64,000 nt of DNA, from the NCBI RefSeq assembly GCF_014137855.1, contig NZ_JACGWT010000001.1:62001-126000 (forward strand), written 5' to 3'. The position numbers were made by a program, and so were the translations under genes. The stretch comes from Microlunatus kandeliicorticis (GTDB taxonomy: Bacteria; Actinomycetota; Actinomycetes; Propionibacteriales; Propionibacteriaceae). This document shows positions 1 through 9,310 of the stretch, in pieces; positions within the stretch are counted from its first letter, which is position 1; every line of letters begins with the position of its first letter. The notes under the pieces are model-generated. The model made no database searches and was not told where the DNA came from. It saw only the letters and a list, made by a program, of their open reading frames with translations.

Positions 1-3000
1 CCGTCCGGACGGGCCCTGAAGCGGATGGCGATGGGGTGGACCACGCCTTCGGCGTCGGCCACCCGGCCCTGGGCGAGCACCTCCTCGATCCCGGTGCCGT
101 CGCTGAGCGGGGTGATCTTGTCCTGCAACGCCGTCAGCTCGCCCAGGTCGGCCTCGATCGCCGGCCAGACGGTGACCCAGACGTGGTTCATCTCGAGCTG
201 CGACCCCGCCGACCCGCGCTGGGTGCGGACCCGGCGGATCGCCTCCAGGCAGTTCTCCACCGCGCGCTCGGCGTGCGGCAGCGCGACCACCCGGCCCTCG
301 TCGTCGCGGACCACGGCCATCTGCCGCACCTGGGCGGCGGCGACCAGCCGCCGGTCGGACGGGTTCGAGCGGGCCACGCACTCGTAGAGCTGGACGTTGG
401 CCGGCGCCTGCAGCCGGGTGACGTCGAACTCGCGCAGCCGCCAGAGGTTGAGCCGTCGGCCGACCATCGGGTGCATGTCGCGCACCAGCGCGTCCTCGAC
501 CAGCTCGTCGCCGTCGGGCCGGAAGGTGAAGTAGGCCACCGAGCGGTCGCCACCCGGGCAGACCGCCACGGTCACGCGTCGGGCGGCGGTCACCCACGAC
601 TGCCCGGCGAGCAGCTCGATGAGCTGGGCACTGAGGGCGTCGGGATCGGTGGATGGACCGCGGCCCGCCGGGTCGTCCGGCCAGCGCAGGTAGACCTCGA
701 CCACGGTGTCGTGGTCGGGCGCGAGCGCGGCCGAGACGGCCTCGCCCAGGGCCCCGCCGGCACCGAGCTCGTCGATCGCGCCGACCGTCGAGACCACCCG
801 GGTCGGCCCGTGCTCGCCGCTGACGTACTCGGCGCGGACCAGCGGACGCCCGCCGTCCTCGGTGCAGACCAGGTCGTGCAGGTCGTACTCGAGGTAGTGC
901 CGGCGGATCAGCACCTCGAGCAGCGGCTCGCGGCCGCCGATCCCGGCGGCCAGCCGGTCGTTGAGGAAGCCGATCAGCTGCTCCGGGATGGCGGTCAGCG
1001 CCTCGATCCGGACGTCGCGGTCCGGCGCGTCGGGGTCGACCAGCGCCGCCACCTCCTCGGCGACGCCGGCCAGCACCTGCTGGCGCTCCTCGTCGACCTG
1101 GCGCTGGTCGAACCAGCCGAACCGCACCGAACGGGCCAGGTCCCCGATCACCGGGAACCGGCGCTGGGTGACCCGGACCAGCCGTTCGAGCACGGTCCGC
1201 GCCGACCGGGCCACCGCGGCGGACGGCGCGGGCAGGGTCAGCCAGCGCTGCAGCAGCCCGATGACGACGTCGACGTCGTCGTTGCGCTGCTGCACCAGGA
1301 AGATCCGGAACAGCGCCTCGTCGAGCGCCGGCCCGGGCTCGAGCTCGGTCACGTCGTAGTGCGCCAGCACCCGGAGCAGCTTCTCGCGGAAGTGCTCGGG
1401 GAGGCCGGCGCGGTCGAGGTCGAGGGTGCCCAGGTAGGTGTGGAAGTACTCCCGCGGGCTGTGCACCCGCAGCTCGGTGTGCAGCTCCTCGTCGGCGGGT
1501 CGGTTGCGGGTCAGGTCGGCGACGTCGGTGAAGAGCTCGATCAGTGCCGTCTCCTCGGCCAGCACGTCGACGCCGGTGGCCGCCAGCGCGTCCCGGTTCT
1601 CCAGGTAGCTCCGGAGCACCGCGGCCCCGCGGGTCGGGCTGATGTCCCAGCCCAGCAGCAGGTCACGGAGCGCGCTCAGCGCCAGCCGCGCCCGGCCGGC
1701 GGCGTCGAGCTCGGCGGTCGGGTCGGTGGGCAGCTCGATCGGCGGCGGGGTGGGCGCGTCGGCGGCCGCGGCCTCGCCGATCGGCTCGACCCGGGCCAGC
1801 GGTTCGCCGCTGCCCACCTGGGTGCCCGCGCGGACCAGCAGCTCGACCAGCCTTCCGCTGACCGGTGCGGCCAGCACGGTCTCCATCTTCATCGACTCGA
1901 GCACCAGCACCGGCTGGCCGGCCTCGACCTCGGTGCCCACCGCGACCGGAGTGCCGACGACCAGCGCGGGAGTCGGGGCCCGCATCACGCCGCCCTCGTC
2001 GCGGCTGATCCGGTGCGCGACGCCGTTGACCTCGACCAGCCGGGTCGTGCCGTGGGTGGCGAGGACCAGCCGGTAGCGGTCGCGGCCGATGACCAGCCGG
2101 GCGTGGACGTCGTCGATCCGCTCGAGCCGGGCCAGCACCGTGTGGACCCCGTCGGGGGCGTCCGGGTCGTCGATGGCCACCCGGTACTGGGCGGCGCTGA
2201 TCCGGCCGACGGTCATCCGGTAGCCGGTGCCGCGGAGCTCGAGCTCGATCCGGCGCTCGGTCTCGTGCGAGAGCTGCGGACGTCCGCCGCGGGCGGTGGC
2301 CAGAAAGTGGCTGATCTCGTCGCGCTCGGTCTCCGCGTAGGTCTCGATCGCGGCGGCGACCAGCGCGGCCCCCGCGTGCGCGTCGGCGACGAGCCCGCCG
2401 GCGGCGACGGTCCGGTCGATCCAGCCGGTGTCGGCCCAGGCCGGCTCGCCGCGGGTGACCTCGGGGCGGTCGAGCAGGGTCAGCACGAAGCTCTTGTTGG
2501 TGGCGCCGCCGGCGATCACCACGTTGGTCTCGAGCATCGCGCGGCGGAGCCGGGCCAGCGCCTCGTCGCGGGTGGCGCCGTAGGCGATGATCTTGGCGAT
2601 CATCGAGTCGAAGTCGGCCGGGATGGTGTCGCCCTCGGCGACGCCGGTGTCGACCCGGACACCCGGACCGGCCGGGAACTCGAGCCGGGCGATCCGGCCG
2701 GGGGCGGGGGCGAACCCACGGTCGGGGTCCTCGGCGTTGAGCCGGGCCTCGATTGCGTGGCCGCGTTCGACCGGACGGTCGCCGGTCAGCGGGATGCCGT
2801 CGGCGACCTGGAGCTGGAGGGCGACGAGGTCGAGGCCGGTGACTAGCTCGGTGACCGGGTGCTCGACCTGGAGCCGGGTGTTGACCTCGAGGAAGGCGAA
2901 GCTGCGGGTCTCGGGGTGGTAGAGGAACTCGACGGTGCCGGCGCCGGCATAGCCGACGGCCAGCGCGAGCCGTTCGGCGGCCGCCTTGAGCTCGTCGGAC

Positions 3001-3785
3001 TGGGCCGGCTCGAGCAGCGCGGAGGCGGACTCCTCGATCACCTTCTGGTTGCGGCGCTGGACCGAGCAGTCGCGGACGCCGACCGCCCAGGCGGTGCCCT
3101 GGCCGTCGGCGATCACCTGCACCTCGACGTGGCGGGCGCCGGTGATCAGCTTCTCGATGAACACGATCCCGCTGCCGAAGGCGCGGGCGGCCTCGTCCCG
3201 GGTCCGCTGGTAGGCGTCGACGAGGTCCTCGGGCCGGTCGACCCGGCGGATGCCGCGGCCACCGCCGCCGGCGGTGGCCTTGAGCATGAGCGGGTAGCCG
3301 ATCCGCTCGGCCACCTCGAGGGCCTGTTCGAGGGTGTCGACCGGGCCGCGGCTCCACGGCGCGATCGGGACGCCGGCCTCCTCGGCGATCAGCTTCGAGC
3401 CGATCTTGTCGCCGAGTCGGCGCATCGCCTCGGCGCTCGGGCCGATGAAGGTGACGCCGAGCCGGGCGCAGAGGTCGGCGAAGTTCGGGTCCTCGGCGAC
3501 GAAGCCCCAGCCGACCCAGACAGCGTCCGCGGCGGTCTCGCGGAGCGCGGTCTCGAGCCGGGAGAGGTCGAGGTAGGGCCGGTCGGCCGCGTTGCCCAGC
3601 AGGTAGGTCTCGTCGGCCTCGCGGACGAACGCGGCGCCCGCGTCGACGTCGGTGTAGAGCGCGACGGTGCGGAGCGGCTCACCCCCGTCGAGGCTGCGAC
3701 GGGCGTTCAGGTCACGGACGGCGTGGATCAGTCGCATCGCCGCTTCGCCGCGGTTCACGATGACGATCCGGCTCGACTTCGGCAT
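1..3785 (-). CDS. Multidomain biotin-dependent acyl-CoA carboxylase (N-terminal 1261 residues; runs off the left edge)
   Basis: Probably carboxylates acetyl-, propionyl- or a longer acyl-CoA using bicarbonate and ATP. The frame opens at ATG 3785 after a GGAGG-like site and stays open to base 1. An N-terminal biotin carboxylase begins IVIVNRGEAAMR, with the ATP-grasp glycine loop KATAGGGGRGIRR at residues 169-181. The biotinyl motif ESMKMET has its acceptor Lys at residue 633. From about residue 690 to the edge the sequence resembles the central region of eukaryotic-type single-chain ACC (MHPMVGRRLNLWRL, then ALPHAERAVENCLEAIRR). The carboxyltransferase domain is expected beyond the window. 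Its length and the central region differ from the usual actinobacterial AccA3-type alpha subunit of about 600 residues. The substrate cannot be read from sequence. Confidence 0.9.
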   Translation of the reverse strand, partial: MPKSSRIVIVNRGEAAMRLIHAVRDLNARRSLDGGEPLRTVALYTDVDAGAAFVREADETYLLGNAADRPYLDLSRLETALRETAADAVWVGWGFVAEDPNFADLCARLGVTFIGPSAEAMRRLGDKIGSKLIAEEAGVPIAPWSRGPVDTLEQALEVAERIGYPLMLKATAGGGGRGIRRVDRPEDLVDAYQRTRDEAARAFGSGIVFIEKLITGARHVEVQVIADGQGTAWAVGVRDCSVQRRNQKVIEESASALLEPAQSDELKAAAERLALAVGYAGAGTVEFLYHPETRSFAFLEVNTRLQVEHPVTELVTGLDLVALQLQVADGIPLTGDRPVERGHAIEARLNAEDPDRGFAPAPGRIARLEFPAGPGVRVDTGVAEGDTIPADFDSMIAKIIAYGATRDEALARLRRAMLETNVVIAGGATNKSFVLTLLDRPEVTRGEPAWADTGWIDRTVAAGGLVADAHAGAALVAAAIETYAETERDEISHFLATARGGRPQLSHETERRIELELRGTGYRMTVGRISAAQYRVAIDDPDAPDGVHTVLARLERIDDVHARLVIGRDRYRLVLATHGTTRLVEVNGVAHRISRDEGGVMRAPTPALVVGTPVAVGTEVEAGQPVLVLESMKMETVLAAPVSGRLVELLVRAGTQVGSGEPLARVEPIGEAAAADAPTPPPIELPTDPTAELDAAGRARLALSALRDLLLGWDISPTRGAAVLRSYLENRDALAATGVDVLAEETALIELFTDVADLTRNRPADEELHTELRVHSPREYFHTYLGTLDLDRAGLPEHFREKLLRVLAHYDVTELEPGPALDEALFRIFLVQQRNDDVDVVIGLLQRWLTLPAPSAAVARSARTVLERLVRVTQRRFPVIGDLARSVRFGWFDQRQVDEERQQVLAGVAEEVAALVDPDAPDRDVRIEALTAIPEQLIGFLNDRLAAGIGGREPLLEVLIRRHYLEYDLHDLVCTEDGGRPLVRAEYVSGEHGPTRVVSTVGAIDELGAGGALGEAVSAALAPDHDTVVEVYLRWPDDPAGRGPSTDPDALSAQLIELLAGQSWVTAARRVTVAVCPGGDRSVAYFTFRPDGDELVEDALVRDMHPMVGRRLNLWRLREFDVTRLQAPANVQLYECVARSNPSDRRLVAAAQVRQMAVVRDDEGRVVALPHAERAVENCLEAIRRVRTQRGSAGSQLEMNHVWVTVWPAIEADLGELTALQDKITPLSDGTGIEEVLAQGRVADAEGVVHPIAIRFRARPD

Positions 3786-3963
3786 CCTCCGACCTAAGCA
3801 CGCCCGACCCGCTCCGCGCTTGTGAGGGGTCTACAAGGAAGGGCGTGTCTGCTTTGTAGAGATCGGTGCCTCTGGTCGCGGGCGTCCGGATGGGTCAGGC
3901 TGGGGCGCGGGCGACCGGACGAAGCAGCCGTCCGCACGACGCTCGCGAGCACGGAGGACCGCC

Positions 3964-4365
3964 ATGGCGCAGGCGACGCCGTTCCTGACCTTCCAGCCCA
4001 GCCGGGGCCAGAGCGCGGCCGAGGCGATGACCCGCTACCTCGACCTCTTCGGCGGCGAGGTGCTGAGCGACCAGCGCTACGGCCCCGACGGCCCCGGGCC
4101 CGAGGGCTCGGTGATGCTGGCCGAGTTCACCCTGGGCGGGACCCGGGTGCGGTGCAGCGACAGCTTCGTCACCCACGACTGGACGTTCACCCCGGCGGTC
4201 TCGCTCTGGGTGACCGCGGACAGCGAGGACGAGCTGCGGCGCTGGTTCGACGGGCTGGCCGACGGCGGCCACGTCACCATGCCGGTGGACGACTACGGCT
4301 TCGGTCTCTTCGGCTGGGTCGACGACGCCTTCGGCGTCTCCTGGCAGCTGGCGCTGGGCGGCTGA
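3964..4365 (+). CDS. VOC superfamily (PhnB-like) protein
   Basis: A 133-residue protein with the beta-alpha-beta-beta-beta fold pattern of PhnB/glyoxalase-like proteins: TPFLTFQPSRGQSAAEAMTRY at the N-terminus, GSVMLAEFTLGG, and the terminal FGWVDDAFGVSWQL strand. Substrate and activity are unknown; members often bind small molecules or metal. The start is set by the GGAGG at 3955-3959. It stands alone, divergent from the carboxylase, with the 178-bp gap between them holding both promoters. Confidence 0.8.
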   Translation: MAQATPFLTFQPSRGQSAAEAMTRYLDLFGGEVLSDQRYGPDGPGPEGSVMLAEFTLGGTRVRCSDSFVTHDWTFTPAVSLWVTADSEDELRRWFDGLADGGHVTMPVDDYGFGLFGWVDDAFGVSWQLALGG

Positions 4366-4417
4366 CCCTCTGCTCGGGCGTGCTACTCTTCCTCGCTAGG
4401 TACTGGAGGAGGTGCGC

Positions 4418-4747
4418 GTGCCCAAGCTGATGACGGAGATGCTCAAGGGGACGCTCGAGGGCATCGTGCTGGCGATCCTCGGCGCCCGGCCGGCGTACGG
4501 CTACGAGATCACCGCCCGGCTGCGCGACGAGGGGTTCAGTGACCTCGCCGAGGGCACCGTCTACGCCCTGCTGGTGCGGATCGAGCAGCGCGGTCTGGTC
4601 GACGTGACCAAGGTGCCCTCCGAGAAGGGCCCGCCGCGCAAGGTCTACGCGCTCAACCCGCAGGGCCGGGAGTACCTCGACGAGTTCTGGAGGACGTGGA
4701 GCTTCCTGGCAGGACGCCTGGATCAGCTGCGGCAGGAGGGAGCCTGA
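4418..4747 (+). CDS. PadR family transcriptional regulator
   Basis: A winged-helix repressor of 109 residues: LKGTLEGIVLAILG, then AYGYEITARLRDEGF and the wing GTVYALLVRIEQRGLV. PadR proteins usually repress themselves and a neighbouring gene. I chose GTG 4418 because GGAGGAGG lies about 6 nt upstream; an in-frame GTG at 4412 overlaps that ribosome binding site. It ends one base before the DUF1048 gene, the standard PadR/DUF1048 pairing. Confidence 0.9.
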   Translation: MPKLMTEMLKGTLEGIVLAILGARPAYGYEITARLRDEGFSDLAEGTVYALLVRIEQRGLVDVTKVPSEKGPPRKVYALNPQGREYLDEFWRTWSFLAGRLDQLRQEGA

Positions 4748-4748
4748 G

Positions 4749-5117
4749 ATGGCACCGAAGTGGCTCGAGCTGGTCACCGGACCGCTCGAGGAGAAGAAGC
4801 AGTACCGCCAGGCCAAGGCCCGGCTGGAGGCCCTGCCCGAGCCGTACGGCAGCACGGCGAAGGCGTTCCACCGCTATCTGATGATGTACGGCGGGATGGT
4901 CGGGGGGACGACGATCGTCGCCATGCTCGAGGACTTCGCCGACCTCTGGGAGCGGGCCGCCACCGACCGGACCACGCTCCGCGACGTGGTCGGCGACGAC
5001 CCGGTCGAGTTCGCCGAGACCTTCGCGCAGGCGTACAGCGGCAAGCACTGGATCGACAAGGAACGGGCTCGGCTCGTCCAGGCGGTCGGGGCCGCGGAGC
5101 GCAGCCCGTCAAGCTGA
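4749..5117 (+). CDS. DUF1048 family protein
   Basis: A 122-residue, alpha-helical, soluble protein with the DUF1048 look (PLEEKKQYRQAKARLEALP, then FADLWERAATDRTTLRDVVG and WIDKERARL). Its function is unknown. The family is nearly always encoded directly behind a PadR regulator, as here with one base between stop and start, so it probably acts in the same regulatory circuit. Confidence 0.85.
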   Translation: MAPKWLELVTGPLEEKKQYRQAKARLEALPEPYGSTAKAFHRYLMMYGGMVGGTTIVAMLEDFADLWERAATDRTTLRDVVGDDPVEFAETFAQAYSGKHWIDKERARLVQAVGAAERSPSS

Positions 5118-5467
5118 CCGAGCGGCGCGGCGATCCGACGAGATGCCTTGTGGGGGATTGGCGCGATGTCCCCGATTCGTGTTGGATATCTCCTCGGCGC
5201 GTTCGGAGGTCCGGGCGTCTCCCACGATCGTCCGGACCGACCCAGAACCGGACGTCCGCCCACCCAGGGGGTCCGCACGGCTCGGCCTTCCCCCGGCCGG
5301 TCAGCCGTTCGCCTGATCCCTGCCGGACGGGACGTCCCGGGCTCGCGCTCGGGACGCCCCGTCACGGGCTCCGTCTGTTTCGGTCCGTGGGTCCGCGACC
5401 GGTAACCTGACCGGAGGTGTGCCGGGAAGTCTGGTCGGCGTCGACGACCCGACCCCGGAGGTGACCC
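5118..5467. other. Gene-free region holding a strong hairpin upstream of nhaA
   Basis: No convincing gene is seen. Bases 5326-5339 and 5350-5363 form a 14-bp stem (13 pairs, one A/C mismatch) with a 10-nt loop. It could terminate the PadR/DUF1048 transcript, but no T-run follows. It could also be a leader structure for nhaA, 104 bp downstream. GGAGG at 5457-5461 is the nhaA ribosome binding site. Confidence 0.5.
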
Positions 5468-6796
5468 ATGGCGACCGGCTCTCGCAAGCGTGCGCTGACC
5501 CAGGCGCTGTTCAGCCGCGGATCCTGGCCCGAAACCCAGCGCGTCGCCGAGGTGCTCCGGCGCGAAACCGTGGGCGGCGCGTTGCTGCTCGCGGCCACGC
5601 TGGTCGCGCTGATCTGGGCCAACTCGCCGCTCGGCGGTGCCTACACCCGGCTCACCGAGTTCGAGGTCGGACCGCAGGCACTGCATCTCGACCTCTCCCT
5701 CGGGCGGTGGGCCGCCGACGGGCTGCTGGCCATCTTCTTCTTCGTCGCCGGGCTCGAGCTCAAGCGCGAGTTCGTCGCCGGTGACCTCCGTGACCCGCGC
5801 CGGGCGGTGCTGCCGGTGGTCGCGGCGGTCGGCGGCATGGCCGTCCCTGCGGTGATCTTCGTGCTGTTCAACCTGAGGGCCTCGGACGGAGCGCTGAGCG
5901 GCTGGGCCATTCCGACCGCCACCGACATCGCCTTCGCGCTTGCCGTGCTGGCAGTCGTCTCCACCCATCTGCCGACGGGACTGCGGACCTTCCTGCTGAC
6001 CCTCGCCGTGGTCGACGACCTGCTGGCCATCACGGTGATCGCCTTCTTCTACACCCGCGAGCTGCACCCGCTGTTCCTGCTGATGGCGCTGGTGCCGCTG
6101 GGCCTGTTCGGTCTGCTCGTCCAGAAGCGGATCCGGTCGTGGTGGCTGCTCGTCCCGCTGGCGGTCATCACCTGGGCGCTGGTGCACGCCTCCGGGGTGC
6201 ACGCGACCGTGGCCGGGGTGCTGCTGGCCTTCACCGTGCCGGTGATCCGCAGCGAGGCGGCCGGCGGCCCGGAAGCCGGACCCGGTCTGGCCGAGCACTT
6301 CGAGCACCTGCTCAGACCCGTCTCGGTGGGCTTCGCCGTCCCGGTGTTCGCGTTCTTCGCCGCCGGGGTCGAGATCGGCGGACTCCGCGGGCTCGCGGCC
6401 TCGCTCACCGACACGGTCGCCCTCGGCATCGTCGTCGGTCTGGTCGTCGGCAAGGCGGTCGGGATCTTCGGTGCCACCTTCCTGGTCGCCCGCTTCACCC
6501 GCGCCTCCCTCGACGACGCGTTCCGCTGGATCGACGTCGCGGGAGTGGCGGTGCTGGCCGGGATCGGCTTCACCGTCTCGTTGTTGATCGGTGAGCTCGC
6601 CTACGGTGCCGGGAGCGAACGCGAGGCGCACGTCAAGGTCGCCGTGCTGGTGGGCTCGCTGCTGGCCGGGACGATCGCGGCCACGCTGCTGCGGATCCGC
6701 AACCGTGCCTACCGGCGCCTCTGCGCGGCCGAGGAGGTCGACGACGACGGCGACGGCGTCCCGGACGTCTACCAGGGCCGGGCCCAGCTGAACTGA
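5468..6796 (+). CDS. nhaA: Na+/H+ antiporter NhaA
   Basis: An inner-membrane electrogenic sodium/proton exchanger of 442 residues. Diagnostic segments are [18 protein letters not shown], the region [17 protein letters not shown] that carries the first unwound helix, and [17 protein letters not shown] with the paired ion-binding aspartates. About eleven to twelve membrane segments are visible. The tail ends in an acidic loop (DDDGDGVPD) spaced like an EF-hand or thrombospondin-type-3 calcium site. It lies next to a second antiporter gene 75 bp downstream. Confidence 0.96.
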   Translation: MATGSRKRALTQALFSRGSWPETQRVAEVLRRETVGGALLLAATLVALIWANSPLGGAYTRLTEFEVGPQALHLDLSLGRWAADGLLAIFFFVAGLELKREFVAGDLRDPRRAVLPVVAAVGGMAVPAVIFVLFNLRASDGALSGWAIPTATDIAFALAVLAVVSTHLPTGLRTFLLTLAVVDDLLAITVIAFFYTRELHPLFLLMALVPLGLFGLLVQKRIRSWWLLVPLAVITWALVHASGVHATVAGVLLAFTVPVIRSEAAGGPEAGPGLAEHFEHLLRPVSVGFAVPVFAFFAAGVEIGGLRGLAASLTDTVALGIVVGLVVGKAVGIFGATFLVARFTRASLDDAFRWIDVAGVAVLAGIGFTVSLLIGELAYGAGSEREAHVKVAVLVGSLLAGTIAATLLRIRNRAYRRLCAAEEVDDDGDGVPDVYQGRAQLN

Positions 6797-6871
6797 CCTG
6801 TCCCGAGTGCGCGCCTCGGCGCGCGAGATGATCATGGCGATCCACGCCGTCCGAACCGGAGAGGGGGAGCG

Positions 6872-8329
6872 GTGAACGAGACGATGCAATACGCCTTCTC
6901 GGTGCTCCTCATCGGGCTGGTCGGTGTCGCCGCACTGCTCTCGAACCGGCTGACCGAACGGATCCGCATCCCCGCCCCGGCCGTGATGTTGGTCGCGGCG
7001 GCTCTGCTGGTCCAGCTGGTCCCGGCGGTCCACGAACCGCCTGAGCTCACCGTCGAGCGGTTGGTCACGCTCGCACTGCTCTTCATCCTCTTCGACGGGG
7101 GCGTGCACATCGGCTGGCGACGCTTCCGGGCCGCCGCCGGACCGATCACGATCATCGGTGTCCTCGGCACCTTCCTCACCGCCGCGGCCGCCGCCGTGTT
7201 ACTGCACGTGGCCTTCGGTCTGCCCTGGTTCGCGGCGCTGCTGGTGGCCACCGCGGTCGCGCCGACCGACCCGGCGATGGTGTTCTCGGTGCTTGGCAAA
7301 CGCGAGATCGAGGGCCGGAGCTCGACGATCCTCGAGGGGGAGTCCGGAGCCAACGACCCGGTCGGCATCGCCCTGATCGCCAGCCTGCTGGCCGCGGGGG
7401 CGGTGAGCGCGAACGCCTTCGCCCACGTCGGGCTCATTTTCCTGCTGCAGATGGTGGTCGGTGGTCTCATCGGGTTGGTCGGCGGTCGCCTGGTGGTGAT
7501 CTTCATCCGACGGGTGCCGCTGCCGAGCGAGGCGCTCTACCCGATCCGGACGCTGGTCTGCGTGCTGCTGCTCTACGGGATCGCCACCCTGGCGCAGGGG
7601 TCGGGGTTCCTGGCCGTCTTCGTCGCGGGGATCGTCGTCGGGGATGCCCGGGCGCCGTACAAGCGCGAGATCGAACGCTTCCACGGTGCGCTCGCCGGGG
7701 TGGCCGAGATCGTGGTCTTCGTGGTGCTGGGGCTCACCGTGCGGCTGTCGAGCCTGGCCGATCCGGCCGTCTGGGTGACCGGTCTGGTCCTCGCGCTGGC
7801 TCTGACGCTGGTGATCCGTCCGGTGCTCGTCGGGCTGTGCGTGATCCCGGCCCGATTACGTCGTAACGAGAACGTCTTCGTCCTCTTCGCCGGCCTCAAG
7901 GGTGCGGTCCCGATCCTGCTGGCGGAGATGCTCCGCAAGGCCGACGTGCCCCAGGCGGAACGGCTCTACGGGATCATCGTCGTGGTCGTGATCTTCTCGG
8001 TGCTGGTGCAGGCGACGCTGACGCCGACCGTGGCACGTGCCCTCGGCCTGCCGATGCGCGTGGTCGAACCCCAGCCCTGGACCCTCGGGGTCCGCCTCCG
8101 GGACGAGCCCGAGGGCGTGCAGCACTACACCATCGGCGAGGGCGCCGACGCCGTCGGTCGGACCGTCGGATCGCTGCACGAGCTCGGCGAGGACGTCTGG
8201 ATCAACCTGCTGGTCCGAGAGCAGCGACTGGTCCCGCTCCACGGCGACGTCGAGCTGCGCAGCGGCGACGAGCTCGTCGTCCAAGTCCCGGAGGACCGCA
8301 AGGAGTCGCTGCAGCGGCTCTTCGGCTGA
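6872..8329 (+). CDS. CPA-type potassium/proton antiporter with TrkA-C domain
   Basis: A 485-residue cation/proton exchanger. The N-terminal 12-13 membrane segments contain the CPA1/KefB-like core (VAPTDPAMVFSVLG and EGESGANDPVGIALI). Residues from about 400 form a cytosolic RCK-C/TrkA-C module (GRTVGSLHELGEDVW, then LRSGDELVVQVPED), which in relatives binds nucleotides and gates transport. The layout matches CvrA/YcgO-type K+/H+ antiporters, but the ion is inferred. GAGAGGGGGAGCGG just before the start is the ribosome binding site. Confidence 0.9.
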   Translation: MNETMQYAFSVLLIGLVGVAALLSNRLTERIRIPAPAVMLVAAALLVQLVPAVHEPPELTVERLVTLALLFILFDGGVHIGWRRFRAAAGPITIIGVLGTFLTAAAAAVLLHVAFGLPWFAALLVATAVAPTDPAMVFSVLGKREIEGRSSTILEGESGANDPVGIALIASLLAAGAVSANAFAHVGLIFLLQMVVGGLIGLVGGRLVVIFIRRVPLPSEALYPIRTLVCVLLLYGIATLAQGSGFLAVFVAGIVVGDARAPYKREIERFHGALAGVAEIVVFVVLGLTVRLSSLADPAVWVTGLVLALALTLVIRPVLVGLCVIPARLRRNENVFVLFAGLKGAVPILLAEMLRKADVPQAERLYGIIVVVVIFSVLVQATLTPTVARALGLPMRVVEPQPWTLGVRLRDEPEGVQHYTIGEGADAVGRTVGSLHELGEDVWINLLVREQRLVPLHGDVELRSGDELVVQVPEDRKESLQRLFG

Positions 8330-8393
8330 CCCGCCCGCATCCACCGCAGAGCAGGGACACGACGACCCTGGGCATCTGCAGGGCGTGCGCGGA

Positions 8394-9134
8394 TCAGGAC
8401 GTCGGGACCGTCGCCCGTGCGTTCGCGCCCGCGTGCAGGCAGCTGAGGTCACGGGTGGTCACCGGCTCGGTGGCCAGGTCGACGATCCGCCGGTTGTTGG
8501 TCTGCGACAGCCGCTGCAGCACCCCGAACGCCCGGTCGGGGTCGAGGGCGAACCGCTCCATCAGGATGCCGATCGCCTGACCGATCACCGTGCGGGACTC
8601 CATCGCGTCCCCGCGCTGCCGGATCTCGCGCGAGGCGGCGAGGGCGATCGCGAGGTGGGTGCTCAGCTCGTGCGCGAGCCGCATCCGCACGTCGTCGAAC
8701 GCGTCGACGTCGTCGGAGTAGAGCGTCAGGGTGCCGAGCGACTGCGCGCGTCCCTGCTGGTCGTAGCCGGTCAGCACGAACGCTGCCGCAGTCCGCACGC
8801 CGAGCTCACGGGCGGCCTGCCGACCCCAGATCGGCCATCTCCGGTCGGACTCGACGTCGTTGCTGGCCACGCTGCACGCGCTGTGCAGGCTGTCCAGCGA
8901 CGGACCCTCCTGGGCGGCCATCTGTCTCGCGATGCTGCCCGGACCGACCTCGTCGGTCCAGGCCCAGGGCCGCAACCCCCGCTTGTCCCGGATCGCTGCT
9001 CCCACGTGGTGGCAGCCAGGAACGAGCTCGGCAACGAGCTCCACGCCGCGCTGCAGGCGTTCGCACTCGTGGGCGGATTCGTTGACGGCCCGGGCGAACT
9101 GCTCGGCCGCCGACATCATCTGGGTGGTGTCCAT
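8394..9134 (-). CDS. GAF-ANTAR antitermination regulator
   Basis: A 246-residue regulator with a GAF sensor (residues about 10-160; GVRTAAAFVLTGYD and SLGTLTLYSDDVDAF) and a C-terminal ANTAR RNA-binding domain (ESRTVIGQAIGILMERF, then AFGVLQRLSQTNNRRI). ANTAR proteins bind paired RNA hairpins to prevent termination. The start is ATG 9134; the open frame extends upstream but as low-complexity Arg/Pro sequence. A second ANTAR-like gene lies upstream on the same strand. Confidence 0.88.
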   Translation of the reverse strand: MDTTQMMSAAEQFARAVNESAHECERLQRGVELVAELVPGCHHVGAAIRDKRGLRPWAWTDEVGPGSIARQMAAQEGPSLDSLHSACSVASNDVESDRRWPIWGRQAARELGVRTAAAFVLTGYDQQGRAQSLGTLTLYSDDVDAFDDVRMRLAHELSTHLAIALAASREIRQRGDAMESRTVIGQAIGILMERFALDPDRAFGVLQRLSQTNNRRIVDLATEPVTTRDLSCLHAGANARATVPTS

Positions 9135-9310
9135 CGGTGGACCCCGTCTCTTCGGTCGCCGCCACCGCGGGCGGCGCGTCCTTCGGCGGCTTTGGTTCAA
9201 CCTCCGAGGAGCTCGGCACGGACGTCGATCGGTCCGGCCGCGTGACACCCGTGACAGATGCCTTGCTGGCAGCTTGCCAGACCGCACCAAACCCGGCAAC
9301 CGGTCGCCGC

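Noticed and set aside
36-2846. A 936-codon open frame on the plus strand
   Set aside because: Antisense shadow of the carboxylase gene; Arg/Gly/Asp/Pro-rich, no domain. The minus frame carries the biotin-carboxylase and ESMKMET motifs.
4874-7108. A 744-codon open frame on the minus strand
   Set aside because: Runs antisense through DUF1048, the intergenic hairpin and nhaA; low-complexity Asp/Glu/Arg/Gln composition and no motif.
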